A DNA stretch of 64,000 nucleotides from DASZYF01 sp035545535 (GTDB taxonomy: Bacteria > Actinomycetota > Actinomycetes > Mycobacteriales > CAJCIY01): the NCBI GenBank assembly GCA_035545535.1, contig DASZYF010000080.1:15744-79743 (forward strand), given 5' to 3'. Numbering within the stretch: position 1 is the first letter of the stretch; every line of letters starts with the position of its first letter. The notes below the pieces were generated by a model that did not search any database, had not been told where the DNA came from, and saw only the letters and a list, made by a program, of their open reading frames with translations. Shown in pieces: positions 16,354-24,514 of this stretch. A program made the position numbers and the translations under genes.

Positions 16354-17202
16354 CTACGGCCAGCCGGCGCCGGGGACGTCGACGGTGACGGCTTCGACCT
16401 TGCCCGCGCCCTTGCCGGCGGCCTTGTCCTGACCGAAACCGGGCGCGGTCATCAGGTACAACGTGCGGCGGTCCTCGCCACCCAGTGCGCAGGCGAACAC
16501 CGGCTGGCTCGCCTCGACGACCTCGAGGATCGCGCCACCCTCGGCGATGCGGGCACACCCGACCCCGAACGCGTCGGCCATCCAGATGGCGCCGTCAGCG
16601 TCGAGCGCGCAGCCGTCCGGGCCCATGCCGGGCAGCTCGGCCCACACGCGCCGGTCGGAGAGCGTCGCGTCATCGTTGACCGTGAACGCGGTGTAGCGCC
16701 GGCCCATCGACTCGCCGACGATCAGCGTGCGGCCGTCGGGGGTGATGACGGTGCCGTTCGGGAAGCGCAGGTCATCGGCCGCGACCTCGACGGTGCCGTC
16801 GGGACGCACGAGCGCGAGCACCGCGGCCCGCGGCTTCTCCCCGGCCTCGATGTCGAAGCCGAAGTTCCCGACGTAGGCGTTGCCGTGCCCGTCGACGACC
16901 ATGTCGTTGCAGCTGCCACCCGCCACGTGCGAGAGGTCGGCGTGCAGGTGGACGGCGCCGCCCGCGTCCACCCGACGCACCTGACGGGACGACATGGCGA
17001 CGACGAGCAGCTCACCGTTCGGCAGCCAGCCGAGCCCGCTCGGCTCGTCGTCGAACGTGACCTCGACGCGCGCGTCACCACCGGGCCCGAGGGACACCAC
17101 GTGGTGGTTGTAGAAGTCGGAGAACCACAACCGGCCGTCGTGCCAGCGCGGTCCCTCCCCGAAGTCGATGCCGGAGTGGACGGTCGCGACGGACCGCGCC
17201 AT
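16354..17202 (-). CDS. SMP-30/gluconolactonase-like protein
   Basis: Six-bladed propeller lactonase of 282 residues. The metal ligands of the SMP-30 family appear in order: Glu in FGEGPRW, the Asn region in GGSCNDMVVDGHGNAYVGN, and Asp in MGPDGCALDADGAIWMAD. PNGTVITPDGRTLIVGESMGRR is also typical. It probably hydrolyses a lactone or acts on an oxygenated intermediate, being coupled (TGATG at 17200-17204) to the P450 gene upstream. The C-terminus is Lys/Gly-rich. It is last in the operon from 20623. Confidence 0.9.
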   Translation of the reverse strand: MARSVATVHSGIDFGEGPRWHDGRLWFSDFYNHHVVSLGPGGDARVEVTFDDEPSGLGWLPNGELLVVAMSSRQVRRVDAGGAVHLHADLSHVAGGSCNDMVVDGHGNAYVGNFGFDIEAGEKPRAAVLALVRPDGTVEVAADDLRFPNGTVITPDGRTLIVGESMGRRYTAFTVNDDATLSDRRVWAELPGMGPDGCALDADGAIWMADAFGVGCARIAEGGAILEVVEASQPVFACALGGEDRRTLYLMTAPGFGQDKAAGKGAGKVEAVTVDVPGAGWP

Positions 17203-18407
17203 CAGGCGGTGCGGACGACGAGCTTGTCCCAGCCGCGCACGGTCGACGTGTGCGCCTGCTTGGACGCGTCGTAGTCGACCTCCCAGCCGTTCGGGAAGCG
17301 CTTCAGCACCTCGTCGAGCGCGATGCGCCCTTCGAGCCGCGCGAGGTTGCCCCCCAGGCAGAAGTGGATGCCGTAGCCGAACGCGAGGTGGCGGTCGATC
17401 CTGCGATGGATGTCGAACTGGTCGGCGTTCTCGAAGTGCCGCTCGTCGCGGTTGGCCGAGCCGTTGAGCAGCACCATCGCGTTGCCGGCCGCGATGGTCT
17501 GCCCGTACCACTCGACATCCTTGGTGATGTAGCGCGACTGCACCGGCGACGGCGACTCGTAGCGCAGGATCTCCTCGATCGCCCTGGGGATCAGCGAGCG
17601 GTCGGCCGAGACGGCGGCGAGCTGGTCGGGGTGCTCGGCGAGCAGCTTGCCGGTCCAGCCGATGGGCCGCGTGGTGGTCTCGTTGCCGGCCGCCGCGAGC
17701 ATGCCGATGTAGTTGAGCAGCTCCTCGCGGGTGAGCTTGCGGGTGGTCCCGTCCGGCAGGTTGAGGTCGGCCTGGATGAGCTCGGTCATGATGTCGTCGG
17801 ACGGGTGCTCGGTCCGGTAGTCGACGTACGCGCCGAACATCTCCTGGTTGCGGTCGCCGGTGCCACCGCCGTAGTTGGCCTGGCCGTCCTCGGCGAGCGC
17901 CAGCCCGGCATCGATCTCCTCGCGGATCGCCGCCTGGTCCTGCTCCGGGATGCCGAGCAACATGCCGATCGTCTTCATCGGCATCTGCGCACCGAGGTCG
18001 GCGATGAAGTCGAAGCTGCCGGTGCCGACCTTCGGGTCGAGCGCGGCGGCGCAGAACTGGCGGATCTGCTCTTCGAGGGCAGCGATGTGCTTGGCCCGGA
18101 ACGCCCGTGACAGCACCTCGCGGTAGACGTCGTGGATCGGGTTGTCGTCGAACAGCAGCAGGCCCGGCGGCACGGGGAAGCCGGACCGGATCATCTCGAG
18201 GACGGTGCCCTTGCCGGAGATGTAGGTCTCGACGTCGGTGAAGCACCTGTCGACGTCGTCGAAGCGCGAGAGCGCGAAGAAGTCGTGCTTCTCGTTGTAG
18301 TAGAGCGGCGCCTCGTCCCGCATCCGCTTCCACGTGGGGTAGGGGTCCCGGTCGATCTCGAAGTCGTACGGGTCGTAGTACAGCTCCGGCGCGGTCGCGG
18401 TCGTCAC
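17202..18407 (-). CDS. Cytochrome P450
   Basis: Soluble bacterial P450 of 401 residues, a haem monooxygenase needing ferredoxin and reductase (none in the window). The I-helix is IGMLAAAGNETTTR. The ExxR region is AIEEILRYESPSPVQSRY, and the haem loop FGYGIHFCLGGNLARLEG carries the axial Cys near residue 350. I place the start at GTG 18407, since TAATCT stands seven bases before it (leaderless); GTG 18425 would run through that box. Its position between acyl-CoA dehydrogenase and lactonase genes suggests hydroxylation of a lipid, steroid or terpenoid side chain. A palindromic operator lies 60 bases upstream. Confidence 0.95.
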   Translation of the reverse strand: MTTATAPELYYDPYDFEIDRDPYPTWKRMRDEAPLYYNEKHDFFALSRFDDVDRCFTDVETYISGKGTVLEMIRSGFPVPPGLLLFDDNPIHDVYREVLSRAFRAKHIAALEEQIRQFCAAALDPKVGTGSFDFIADLGAQMPMKTIGMLLGIPEQDQAAIREEIDAGLALAEDGQANYGGGTGDRNQEMFGAYVDYRTEHPSDDIMTELIQADLNLPDGTTRKLTREELLNYIGMLAAAGNETTTRPIGWTGKLLAEHPDQLAAVSADRSLIPRAIEEILRYESPSPVQSRYITKDVEWYGQTIAAGNAMVLLNGSANRDERHFENADQFDIHRRIDRHLAFGYGIHFCLGGNLARLEGRIALDEVLKRFPNGWEVDYDASKQAHTSTVRGWDKLVVRTA

Positions 18408-18414
18408 CCGTCCG

Positions 18415-18479
18415 AGATTAGCCACCGATGTTGGGTTCTGGACACCCTTCCCGGGATGGCCGAGATGACCGATCGGTCA
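18415..18479 (-). promoter_or_regulatory. P450 promoter: TAATCT -10 box and TGACCGATCGGTCA palindrome
   Basis: TAATCT (18420-18415, minus) lies seven bases before the GTG of the P450 gene. TGACCGATCGGTCA at 18466-18479 is a perfect 14-bp palindrome that includes the stop codon of the upstream acyl-CoA dehydrogenase gene. It shares the ACCGATCGGT core with the operator at 9181, typical of TetR-family sites. Confidence 0.7.
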
Positions 18480-19619
18480 CCGGGGCAGGCCGAGCCCCCG
18501 CTGGGCGATGATGTTGCGCTGCACCTCGCTGGTGCCCGCGTAGATGGTGGTCCCGAGGGCGAACCGGGCCATGTGCTCCACGTAGCCGTTGCGCGGCGCG
18601 GTGGGGTCGAAGTAGGAGCGCAGCGCGTCCGGGCCCATGAGGTCGGCGAGGTCTTCGGAGGCCCGCACGAGGGCCTCGGAGGAGTAGAGCTTCGCCATCG
18701 GCGCCTCGGCCTCGGGGACCGTGCCGGTCTCGGTCATCCAGTGCGCGCGGCGCTGCAGCAGCAGCGAGACCTCGGTCTCGGCGGCCACGCGGGCGAGCCG
18801 CGTGCGGACGTCGGGGTCCTCGATGCGTCCGGACTCCTGCGCCCATGCCTCGGCCTCGGCGAGCAGCCGTTCGGTGCGCACACCGAACGCGGCACCGTGC
18901 TCGTCCTGCAGCGCCGCGGTCATCACCCGCCAGCCGCCGTCGACCTCACCGATGCGGTAGGTGTCCGGCACGCTGACGTCGTTGTAGAAAGTGATGTTCG
19001 TCCGCTCGCCGGAGACTGTGTAGACGGCCTGGTACTCGAAGCCCGGCGAGTCCGTCGGGACCAGGAACATCGTGAGGCCCTTGTGCTTGGGCACGTCCGG
19101 GTTCGAGCGCGTGAGGACGAAGATGTAGTCGGCCAGGTGCGCGTTGGTCGTGAACATCTTCGAGCCGTTGATCAGCCAGTCGTCGCCGTCGCGCGTCGCG
19201 CGCAGCTGTGCGTTGGCGACGTCCGACCCCGCGCCGGGCTCGCTGAAGCCGAGAGCGCAGATCACCTCGGCCCGCAGGATCTTCGGGACGATCTCGCGAC
19301 GCAGCAGCTCCGAGCCTCCGTAGGTGATCGCCTTCGCGACCTGCAGCGACACGCCGTTCGCGTACGTCGGCGCGTCGTGGCGCATCAGCTCTTCCATGAA
19401 GACGTGCATCTCGAGCGGGTCCCGCTCGGAGCCGCCCTCCTCCTTCGACCAGCCGGCGGCGAACCACCCGCGCGCGATGAGCTCCTGCGTGAAGGCCGGG
19501 TCGTGCGAGACGCCGCTGCGGTAGTAGGACTCGACGCGCTCCGGCGTGAGGAAGTCCTCCATGAACGCGGCGACCTCGGCGCGCAGCGCGTCGGCGTTGG
19601 GGCCGAGACGGAAGTCCAT
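18477..19619 (-). CDS. Acyl-CoA dehydrogenase (FadE29-like member of a pair)
   Basis: 380 residues. ALGFSEPGAGSDVANAQLRATRDGDDWLINGSKMFTT is the complete FAD/substrate motif. TTIYAGTSEVQRNIIAQRGLGLPR is the C-terminal signature, with Ala where medium-chain enzymes have the catalytic Glu. Size and this ending resemble the FadE29/ChsE2 type that pairs with a shorter non-canonical subunit. The partner here is the 334-residue protein encoded immediately upstream (one-base TGATG overlap at 19619). Substrate is probably a branched or ring-bearing acyl-CoA. Downstream lies the P450 promoter. Confidence 0.93.
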   Translation of the reverse strand: MDFRLGPNADALRAEVAAFMEDFLTPERVESYYRSGVSHDPAFTQELIARGWFAAGWSKEEGGSERDPLEMHVFMEELMRHDAPTYANGVSLQVAKAITYGGSELLRREIVPKILRAEVICALGFSEPGAGSDVANAQLRATRDGDDWLINGSKMFTTNAHLADYIFVLTRSNPDVPKHKGLTMFLVPTDSPGFEYQAVYTVSGERTNITFYNDVSVPDTYRIGEVDGGWRVMTAALQDEHGAAFGVRTERLLAEAEAWAQESGRIEDPDVRTRLARVAAETEVSLLLQRRAHWMTETGTVPEAEAPMAKLYSSEALVRASEDLADLMGPDALRSYFDPTAPRNGYVEHMARFALGTTIYAGTSEVQRNIIAQRGLGLPR

Positions 19620-20623
19620 CAGGCAGTCCTCCCGTAGCGCGCGTCCGCGGCGCGCCGGTAGGCGGCCGCGGGTTCGCCCCAGACCGCGGCCCACGCACGC
19701 GCCCGACGCCAGTAGAGCTGCACGTCGTACTCGAGGGTGAAGCCGTAGCCGCCATGGAAGTGCAGCGCCTTGTAGGAGGCATCGCGCGCGGCCTCCGTCG
19801 CGACGGCGAACGCGAGGGCGGTCAGCTCGGCGGCGCGCGGGTCGTCGACGTCGTGCGCCCACGCCGCCTCCTGCGCCAGCAACCGCGCACCGTCGATCGC
19901 GGTCGCGGCGTCCGCGAGGTTGTGCGCGACGGACTGGAACGATCCGATGGGCACGCCCCAGGCCTTGCGCTCCTTCACGTAGGCGACGCCGAGCTCCAGC
20001 GCACGGGCGCCGATGCCGACGAGCGCCGCGGCGGTGAGGCGTAGCCAGTCGTCCACCGCCTCCTCGTGCACGGCCAGTGCTTCGGCGCCGGTCGCGAGCA
20101 CGTGCGCATCAGCGGGTACGGCGACGTCGGCGAGCGGCTGCGCGCCGACGTTCTCGAACGGTGTGCGCGCACCCTCGAGCGGCACGAGCAGCAGGCGTTC
20201 GCCGTCGAACACGACCGCGTCGTCGGCGACCGCTGCGGCCGGCACCGCTCGCGCCGCGCCGCCGTTCACGGGGTGCAGCGCGATCGTCACCAGCCGCTCA
20301 CCGGCGAGCACGGGCTCGAGCGCGGGGCTGCCGACCGCCGCGAGCACGCGGGCCGCCACCTGTGCCTCGATCACCGGCGCCGGCGCGACCGCGCGGCCCT
20401 GCTGCTCCGCGGCGAGGGCGAGGTCGACCTCCGACGCGCGGTGGTCGGCGTCCTCGTCGACCGCCATCTCGATCAGGCCCAGCGCGAGCAGCTGGTCCCA
20501 CAGGCCCTTGTCGAACCCGAGCGGTTCGGCGGCGCGGACGCGCTCCGGACTCGCGTGCGTCCCGTAGAGGTCGCCGAGCGCGGCGACGAGTGCCGCCTGC
20601 TCGCCCGTGAGGCTCAGATCCAT
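19619..20623 (-). CDS. Acyl-CoA dehydrogenase (FadE28-like short partner)
   Basis: 334 residues, the short non-canonical ACAD type. The N-terminus is MDLSLTGEQAALVAALGDLYG. The middle domain lacks the SEPGAGSD motif, and the C-terminal domain keeps VPIGSFQSVAHNLADAATAIDGARLLAQEAAW and FHGGYGFTLEYDVQLYWRRAR. In mycobacteria such a 340-residue subunit forms an alpha-2-beta-2 dehydrogenase with a 380-residue partner, and the adjacent gene fits. The start ATG 20623 has GGAG eight bases upstream, inside a seven-codon upstream reading frame. It is first gene of the operon 20623-16354. Confidence 0.92.
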   Translation of the reverse strand: MDLSLTGEQAALVAALGDLYGTHASPERVRAAEPLGFDKGLWDQLLALGLIEMAVDEDADHRASEVDLALAAEQQGRAVAPAPVIEAQVAARVLAAVGSPALEPVLAGERLVTIALHPVNGGAARAVPAAAVADDAVVFDGERLLLVPLEGARTPFENVGAQPLADVAVPADAHVLATGAEALAVHEEAVDDWLRLTAAALVGIGARALELGVAYVKERKAWGVPIGSFQSVAHNLADAATAIDGARLLAQEAAWAHDVDDPRAAELTALAFAVATEAARDASYKALHFHGGYGFTLEYDVQLYWRRARAWAAVWGEPAAAYRRAADARYGRTA

Positions 20624-20709
20624 GACGCACGCTCCATGCCTCGATCATGTCGCACCGGTGGAGGCGCGGTCGCCGCATGGAGGGAACGGCAGTTCTGCCC
20701 CCCTATGCT
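20614..20709. promoter_or_regulatory. Divergent promoter region between FadE operon and TetR gene
   Basis: GGCAG-tt-CTGCC (20688-20699) overlaps GAAC-GGCA-GTTC (20684-20695), nested inverted repeats suitable for a TetR dimer. TATGCT at 20704-20709 may be the -10 of the TetR gene. On the minus strand ATG 20637 opens a seven-codon frame (MERASWI) that ends inside the dehydrogenase gene at 20614. A CATGAT box lies six bases before that ATG. Confidence 0.5.
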
Positions 20710-20740
20710 CCCGTCAACGCACGACCGACGAGAGGGCGCG

Positions 20741-21388
20741 ATGACCGATCCCGAGCCGCGCTCGGAGCGCGGCCGGCGCACTCGCGCAAAGCTGCTCGCC
20801 GCCGGCAAGGTCGTGTTCGAGCGCGACGGCTTCCTACCCGCGCGCATCACCGACATCGCGGCGGAGGCCGAGGTCTCGCACGGCGCGTTCTACCACTACT
20901 TCGAGTCCAAGGAATCGCTGTTCCGCGAGATCGCCGAAGAGGTCGAGGTGCGGCTCGTCGCGATGGACGACATCTCCGATGCACCGCACGACCCGGTCGA
21001 GCGGATCCGCGCCGCGAACCGCTCGTACCTGTCCGCGTACCGCAAGGAAGCGCGCATCATGCGCGTCATCGAGGAGGTCAGTCGCTATGACGCCGAGGTG
21101 CGCAAGGTGCGCGACAAGCGCGACGACCACCTCGCCGCGCGGCTCGAGGCGTCCATCGCGCGCCTGCAGGCGGACGGGACCGCCGACCCCGCCATCGACA
21201 AGCGCTATGCGGCGACGATCCTCGGCGGCATGGTGGCGCGGTTCGCCGAAGCGATGTTCGTCACCGGAGGTCGCTACTCGTTCGAGACCGCGGTCGAGCA
21301 GCTCACGCTGCTCTGGGCGAACGCGCTCGGCCTGAAGGTCGCACCGGCCGCGCCGCGCAACCGCGGCAAGCGCACGTCCTCTGGCTAG
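20741..21388 (+). CDS. TetR family transcriptional regulator
   Basis: 215 residues. The N-terminal HTH is typical: TRAKLLAAGKVVFERDGFLPARITDIAAEAEVSHG, then AFYHYFESKESLFREIAEE. The C-terminal ligand domain is helical with a Lys/Arg-rich end. ATG 20741 follows a purine-rich AGAGGG. It is divergent from the acyl-CoA dehydrogenase/P450 operon and likely represses it and itself through the inverted repeats in the 117-base gap, with an acyl-CoA or pathway intermediate as ligand (inference). Its stop shares the bases CTAG with the convergent thiolase stop. Confidence 0.93.
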   Translation: MTDPEPRSERGRRTRAKLLAAGKVVFERDGFLPARITDIAAEAEVSHGAFYHYFESKESLFREIAEEVEVRLVAMDDISDAPHDPVERIRAANRSYLSAYRKEARIMRVIEEVSRYDAEVRKVRDKRDDHLAARLEASIARLQADGTADPAIDKRYAATILGGMVARFAEAMFVTGGRYSFETAVEQLTLLWANALGLKVAPAAPRNRGKRTSSG

Positions 21389-22530
21389 AGCGTGAGGACC
21401 GAGACGGCCGAGGTGCCGGGCGCGCCGTAGAGCTGGGCGATGCCCACGCGCGGCTGGTTCGGCACCTGGCGGTCACCGGCCCGGCCGGTCATCTGCGTCA
21501 CCAGCTCGTGCACCTGCCGCAGGCCGGACGCGCCGATGGGCTCGCCGTTGGCGATGAGCCCGCCGTCGGTGTTGATCGGCAGCGAGCCGCCGATCTCGGT
21601 GGCACCGTCGGCGACGAGCTTCTCCTGATCACCGTCGGCGCACAGCCCGGTCTCGGCCATGTGGATCACCTCGGCGCCGGCGTCGGTGTCCTGCAGCTGC
21701 GCGATGTCGACGTCGGACGGGCTGACGCCGGCGAGCTCGAACGCTGCCTTCGCCGCGTCGACCGTCGGCGCGGGCACGCGCTCGAGCGGGATCGACGGGC
21801 TGTGCACCTCGAACGCTCCGTAGCGCCGCGTCCGCACGACGGTGCTGCGCAGGTAGACGGGCGTGGCCGTGTACTTGTGCGCGATCGACGCGTCGCAGAG
21901 CACCACGGCCGCGGCGCCCTCGTTCGGGCTGCAGAACATGTACTGCGTCAGCGGGTGGTTCAGCATCATCGAGCCGAGGATCTCGTCCTCGGACAGCGGC
22001 TTGCGCCGGTGCGCGTCCGGGTTGAGGCTGCCGTTGCGGTAGTTCTTCGCGGCCACCTTCGCCAGCGTCCCGCTCGAGATGCCGTGGTCGTAGGCGTAGC
22101 GGTTGATCTTCATGCCGAAGAACTTGGTGGTGAGGAACAGGCCCATCTCGCCGAACCACGCGGGGCACGCATAGTCGGTGGGGTCCGCGGTGAAGGCACC
22201 GGGGTCGTGCTTGTCCATGCCGAGCACGAGGCCGAGCTGGTGCTGACCGGAGCGGATGGTCTGCGCGGCGAGCGAGAGCGCGCTCCCCGCGGTGGCGCAG
22301 CCGTTGTAGACGTCGGTGAACGTGATGCCGGTGAGACCCAGCTGCGCGACGACCGCGTCCGGGTTGTCGACCTCGTAGCTGCCGCCCACCGCGAACTGCA
22401 CGTCGCTCCAGGTGATGCCCGCGCTGGCCATCGCGGTCCGCGCCGCGGTGGCGCCCATGTCGAGCGCGGCGACGCCCGGGAAGCGACCGAACGCCGTGCG
22501 CCCCGTGCCGATGATCGCGACGTCGGTCAT
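21385..22530 (-). CDS. Thiolase-like lipid-transfer protein (SCP2-thiolase family)
   Basis: 381 residues. MTDVAIIGTGRTAFGRFPG starts the thiolase fold. YNGCATAGSALSLAAQTI carries a Cys at residue 78 in the nucleophile position. EGAAAVVLCD and QLQDTDAGAEVIHMAETGLC follow, with NTDGGLIANGEPIGASGLRQVHELVTQM in place of the HP-x-G histidine motif. So it belongs to the SCP-x/Ltp branch used in steroid and branched side-chain degradation, cleaving 3-keto- or beta-hydroxyacyl-CoA. It overlaps by four bases (22527-22530) the gene of its zinc-ribbon partner. First in reading order of this operon are LivG and LivF. Confidence 0.9.
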   Translation of the reverse strand: MTDVAIIGTGRTAFGRFPGVAALDMGATAARTAMASAGITWSDVQFAVGGSYEVDNPDAVVAQLGLTGITFTDVYNGCATAGSALSLAAQTIRSGQHQLGLVLGMDKHDPGAFTADPTDYACPAWFGEMGLFLTTKFFGMKINRYAYDHGISSGTLAKVAAKNYRNGSLNPDAHRRKPLSEDEILGSMMLNHPLTQYMFCSPNEGAAAVVLCDASIAHKYTATPVYLRSTVVRTRRYGAFEVHSPSIPLERVPAPTVDAAKAAFELAGVSPSDVDIAQLQDTDAGAEVIHMAETGLCADGDQEKLVADGATEIGGSLPINTDGGLIANGEPIGASGLRQVHELVTQMTGRAGDRQVPNQPRVGIAQLYGAPGTSAVSVLTL

Positions 22531-22958
22531 CCCGTGCTCCCGGCGGGCGCGAAGGCGAAGCTCATGACCTCGGTGCCGTCGGCGTCCTGCGCGAGCGGCA
22601 CGATCGTCAGCTCGACCGGCAGGCCCACCTCGACGTCGTCCGCGGTGATGCCGACGAGCGGCGACTCGACGCGCAGCGCGCCCGGCAGCTCAACCGACGC
22701 GACCACCCACGGCACGAAGGCCTCGGGCTTGTCGGCTCCGAGGTAGGGCGCCTTGGGCAGGAAGCCCTGCGTGGTCCAGGCCCACACGGTGCCCGTGCGC
22801 GGCAGCTCCTCGTCGGCCAGCGTCGCCGACCCGCAGCGCGGGCAGCCGTTGTTGACCGGGAACGTGATGGCCGAGCAGTCCGCGCAGCGCGACCCGATGA
22901 GGGCCGGGGCGCCGGACGGCCAGGTGAAGAGACGATCGGCGATGGGCCGCTGGCTCAC
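22527..22958 (-). CDS. Zn-ribbon/OB-fold (DUF35) acyl-CoA-associated protein
   Basis: 143 residues. The rubredoxin-like ribbon is CADCSAITFPVNNGCPRCG (two CxxC knuckles). The OB-fold follows: TGTVWAWTTQG, PWVVASVELPGALRVESPLVGI and VGLPVELTIVPL. DUF35 proteins bind CoA thioesters and pair with SCP2-type thiolases, hydratases or aldolases. Here the start overlaps the LivF stop and its stop overlaps the thiolase start, so the two proteins probably form one complex. A second such pair lies at 53993-55592. Confidence 0.92.
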   Translation of the reverse strand: MSQRPIADRLFTWPSGAPALIGSRCADCSAITFPVNNGCPRCGSATLADEELPRTGTVWAWTTQGFLPKAPYLGADKPEAFVPWVVASVELPGALRVESPLVGITADDVEVGLPVELTIVPLAQDADGTEVMSFAFAPAGSTG

Positions 22959-23650
22959 GAGTGCACTCCCACGTAGCTCTCGAGGACGTCTTCGTCGTTG
23001 AGCTCGCCCGGCTCGCCGGCGAACGCGACCTCACCGCGGTTGAGCAGGTAGACGTAGTCGGCCGCGGCGAGCGCACGAGTCACGTACTGCTCGACGAGCA
23101 GGAGGCTCACGCCCTCGTTGCGCAGCAGCGCGAGGAACTCGAAGATCTCGTCCACGATCTTGGGCGCGAGCCCCATCGACACCTCGTCGAGCAGCACGAT
23201 CTTCGGGTGCTGCACGTAGGTGCGCGCGAGCGCGAGCATCTGCTGCTCACCGCCGCTCATCGTCCCCGCGATCTGCGCCAGCCGCTCGCCGAGCCGCGGG
23301 AACGCTCGCACCGCGCGCTCGATCGATGCCTTCTCCTCACCCTTCGCGCTCTGCAGCACGAGGTTGTCCTTCACCGAGAGCGACGGGAAGATGCCGCGAC
23401 CCTCAGGGACGTGGCAGATGCCGTGCTGGACGAGGACGTGTGGCGCCCGGCCGGTCACGTCGACGTCGTCGATGACGATCGCGCCGCTCGTCGGGTGCAG
23501 CAGCCCGGAGGCGACGCGCAGCAGCGTGGTCTTGCCGGCGCCGTTCGCGCCGAGCAGCGCGACGACGCTGGCGTCCGGGACGACGAGGTTGACGTTGCGC
23601 AGCACCGTGGTGCCGGAGTACCCGGCGGTGACGTCCTGCAGCTTCAGCAC
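22955..23650 (-). CDS. livF: Branched-chain-type ABC transporter ATPase (LivF-like)
   Basis: 231 residues. Walker A is LLGANGAGKTTLLRV, the signature loop is TMSGGEQQMLALARTYVQ, Walker B is KIVLLDEVSMGLAP, and the switch His lies in LLLVEQYVTRAL. The arrangement and size are those of LivF of the HAAT family, which powers uptake of branched amino acids, amides or carboxylates through LivHM. No permease or binding-protein gene is present in the window. It is coupled to LivG upstream (stop and start two bases apart) and to the DUF35 gene downstream, so import of the pathway substrate is a fair inference. Confidence 0.93.
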   Translation of the reverse strand: MLKLQDVTAGYSGTTVLRNVNLVVPDASVVALLGANGAGKTTLLRVASGLLHPTSGAIVIDDVDVTGRAPHVLVQHGICHVPEGRGIFPSLSVKDNLVLQSAKGEEKASIERAVRAFPRLGERLAQIAGTMSGGEQQMLALARTYVQHPKIVLLDEVSMGLAPKIVDEIFEFLALLRNEGVSLLLVEQYVTRALAAADYVYLLNRGEVAFAGEPGELNDEDVLESYVGVHS

Positions 23651-23651
23651 G

Positions 23652-24455
23652 TCACACCCCCGCCACGTCGCGGTCGGCTTCCGGGACCGCCGTCTCCACC
23701 GCTTCGCTGCCGAGGTACGCGGCGCGCACGACCTCGCTCGCGCCGACCTCGGCCGCGGTGCCTTCGAAGATCGGCTCCCCGAAGTCGAGGACGTGGATGT
23801 AGTCGCACACGCTCATGACGAGCGACATGTCGTGCTCGACGATGAGGATCCCGACGTTCCTGGTCTCGACGAGCGAGCGCAGGATGCGGCCGAACACGAC
23901 CGTCTCGGCCTTGTCCAGGCCGGAGCTCGGCTCGTCGAGCAGCATCACCTTGAAGCCGCCGGCCATGCAGCGCGCCAGCTCGACGAGGCGGCGCTGACCG
24001 GTCGACAGGTCCGCGGGCCGGCTGCTCGCCAGCTCGGTGATGCCGCAGACCTCGAGCGCGTCCTCGACCGCTTCGGCGACCGCGGCCGCGTCGGCCCGGC
24101 TGCTGCGCAGGTGCCGCCAGGGTGCGGACCCGGCCAGGCCGGCCTCGCGGCCGAGCGCGACGTTGTCGCGCACGGTCAGCGAGTCGAACAGCTCCATGCG
24201 CTGGAACGTGCGGCCGAGCCCGCGCTGCGCGCGCCGCTGCGGCGACATCCTGGTGACGTCCTCGCCGAAGAGGTGGACGCTGCCGCTGGTCGGGCGCAGC
24301 AGGCCCGAGCACGCGTTGAACGTGGTGGTCTTGCCGGCGCCGTTCGGGCCGATGAGACCGGTGATCCGGCCGACCGGAGCGGCGAGCGAGATCTTGTTCA
24401 CCGCGATGTGCCCGCCGTAGCGGACGACGACGTCCTGGATCTGGAGACCGTCCAC
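23652..24455 (-). CDS. livG: Branched-chain-type ABC transporter ATPase (LivG-like)
   Basis: 267 residues. Walker A is LIGPNGAGKTTTFNACSG. RAQRGLGRTFQRMELFDSLTVRDNV is the long LivG insertion, the signature is ADLSTGQRRLVELARCMAGG, Walker B is VMLLDEPSSGLD, and the H-loop is ILIVEHDMSLVMSVCDYIHVLD. GTG 24455 stands six bases after TACTGT, so a leaderless transcript is likely. It is first gene of the unit LivG-LivF-DUF35-thiolase. Substrate unknown, and the membrane partners must be encoded elsewhere. Confidence 0.93.
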   Translation of the reverse strand: MDGLQIQDVVVRYGGHIAVNKISLAAPVGRITGLIGPNGAGKTTTFNACSGLLRPTSGSVHLFGEDVTRMSPQRRAQRGLGRTFQRMELFDSLTVRDNVALGREAGLAGSAPWRHLRSSRADAAAVAEAVEDALEVCGITELASSRPADLSTGQRRLVELARCMAGGFKVMLLDEPSSGLDKAETVVFGRILRSLVETRNVGILIVEHDMSLVMSVCDYIHVLDFGEPIFEGTAAEVGASEVVRAAYLGSEAVETAVPEADRDVAGV

Positions 24456-24514
24456 GATGAGACAGTAGTGGACCCGACGTCGATGTCGGAAATGGCGTTC
24501 TCCGAGGAGCCCGG

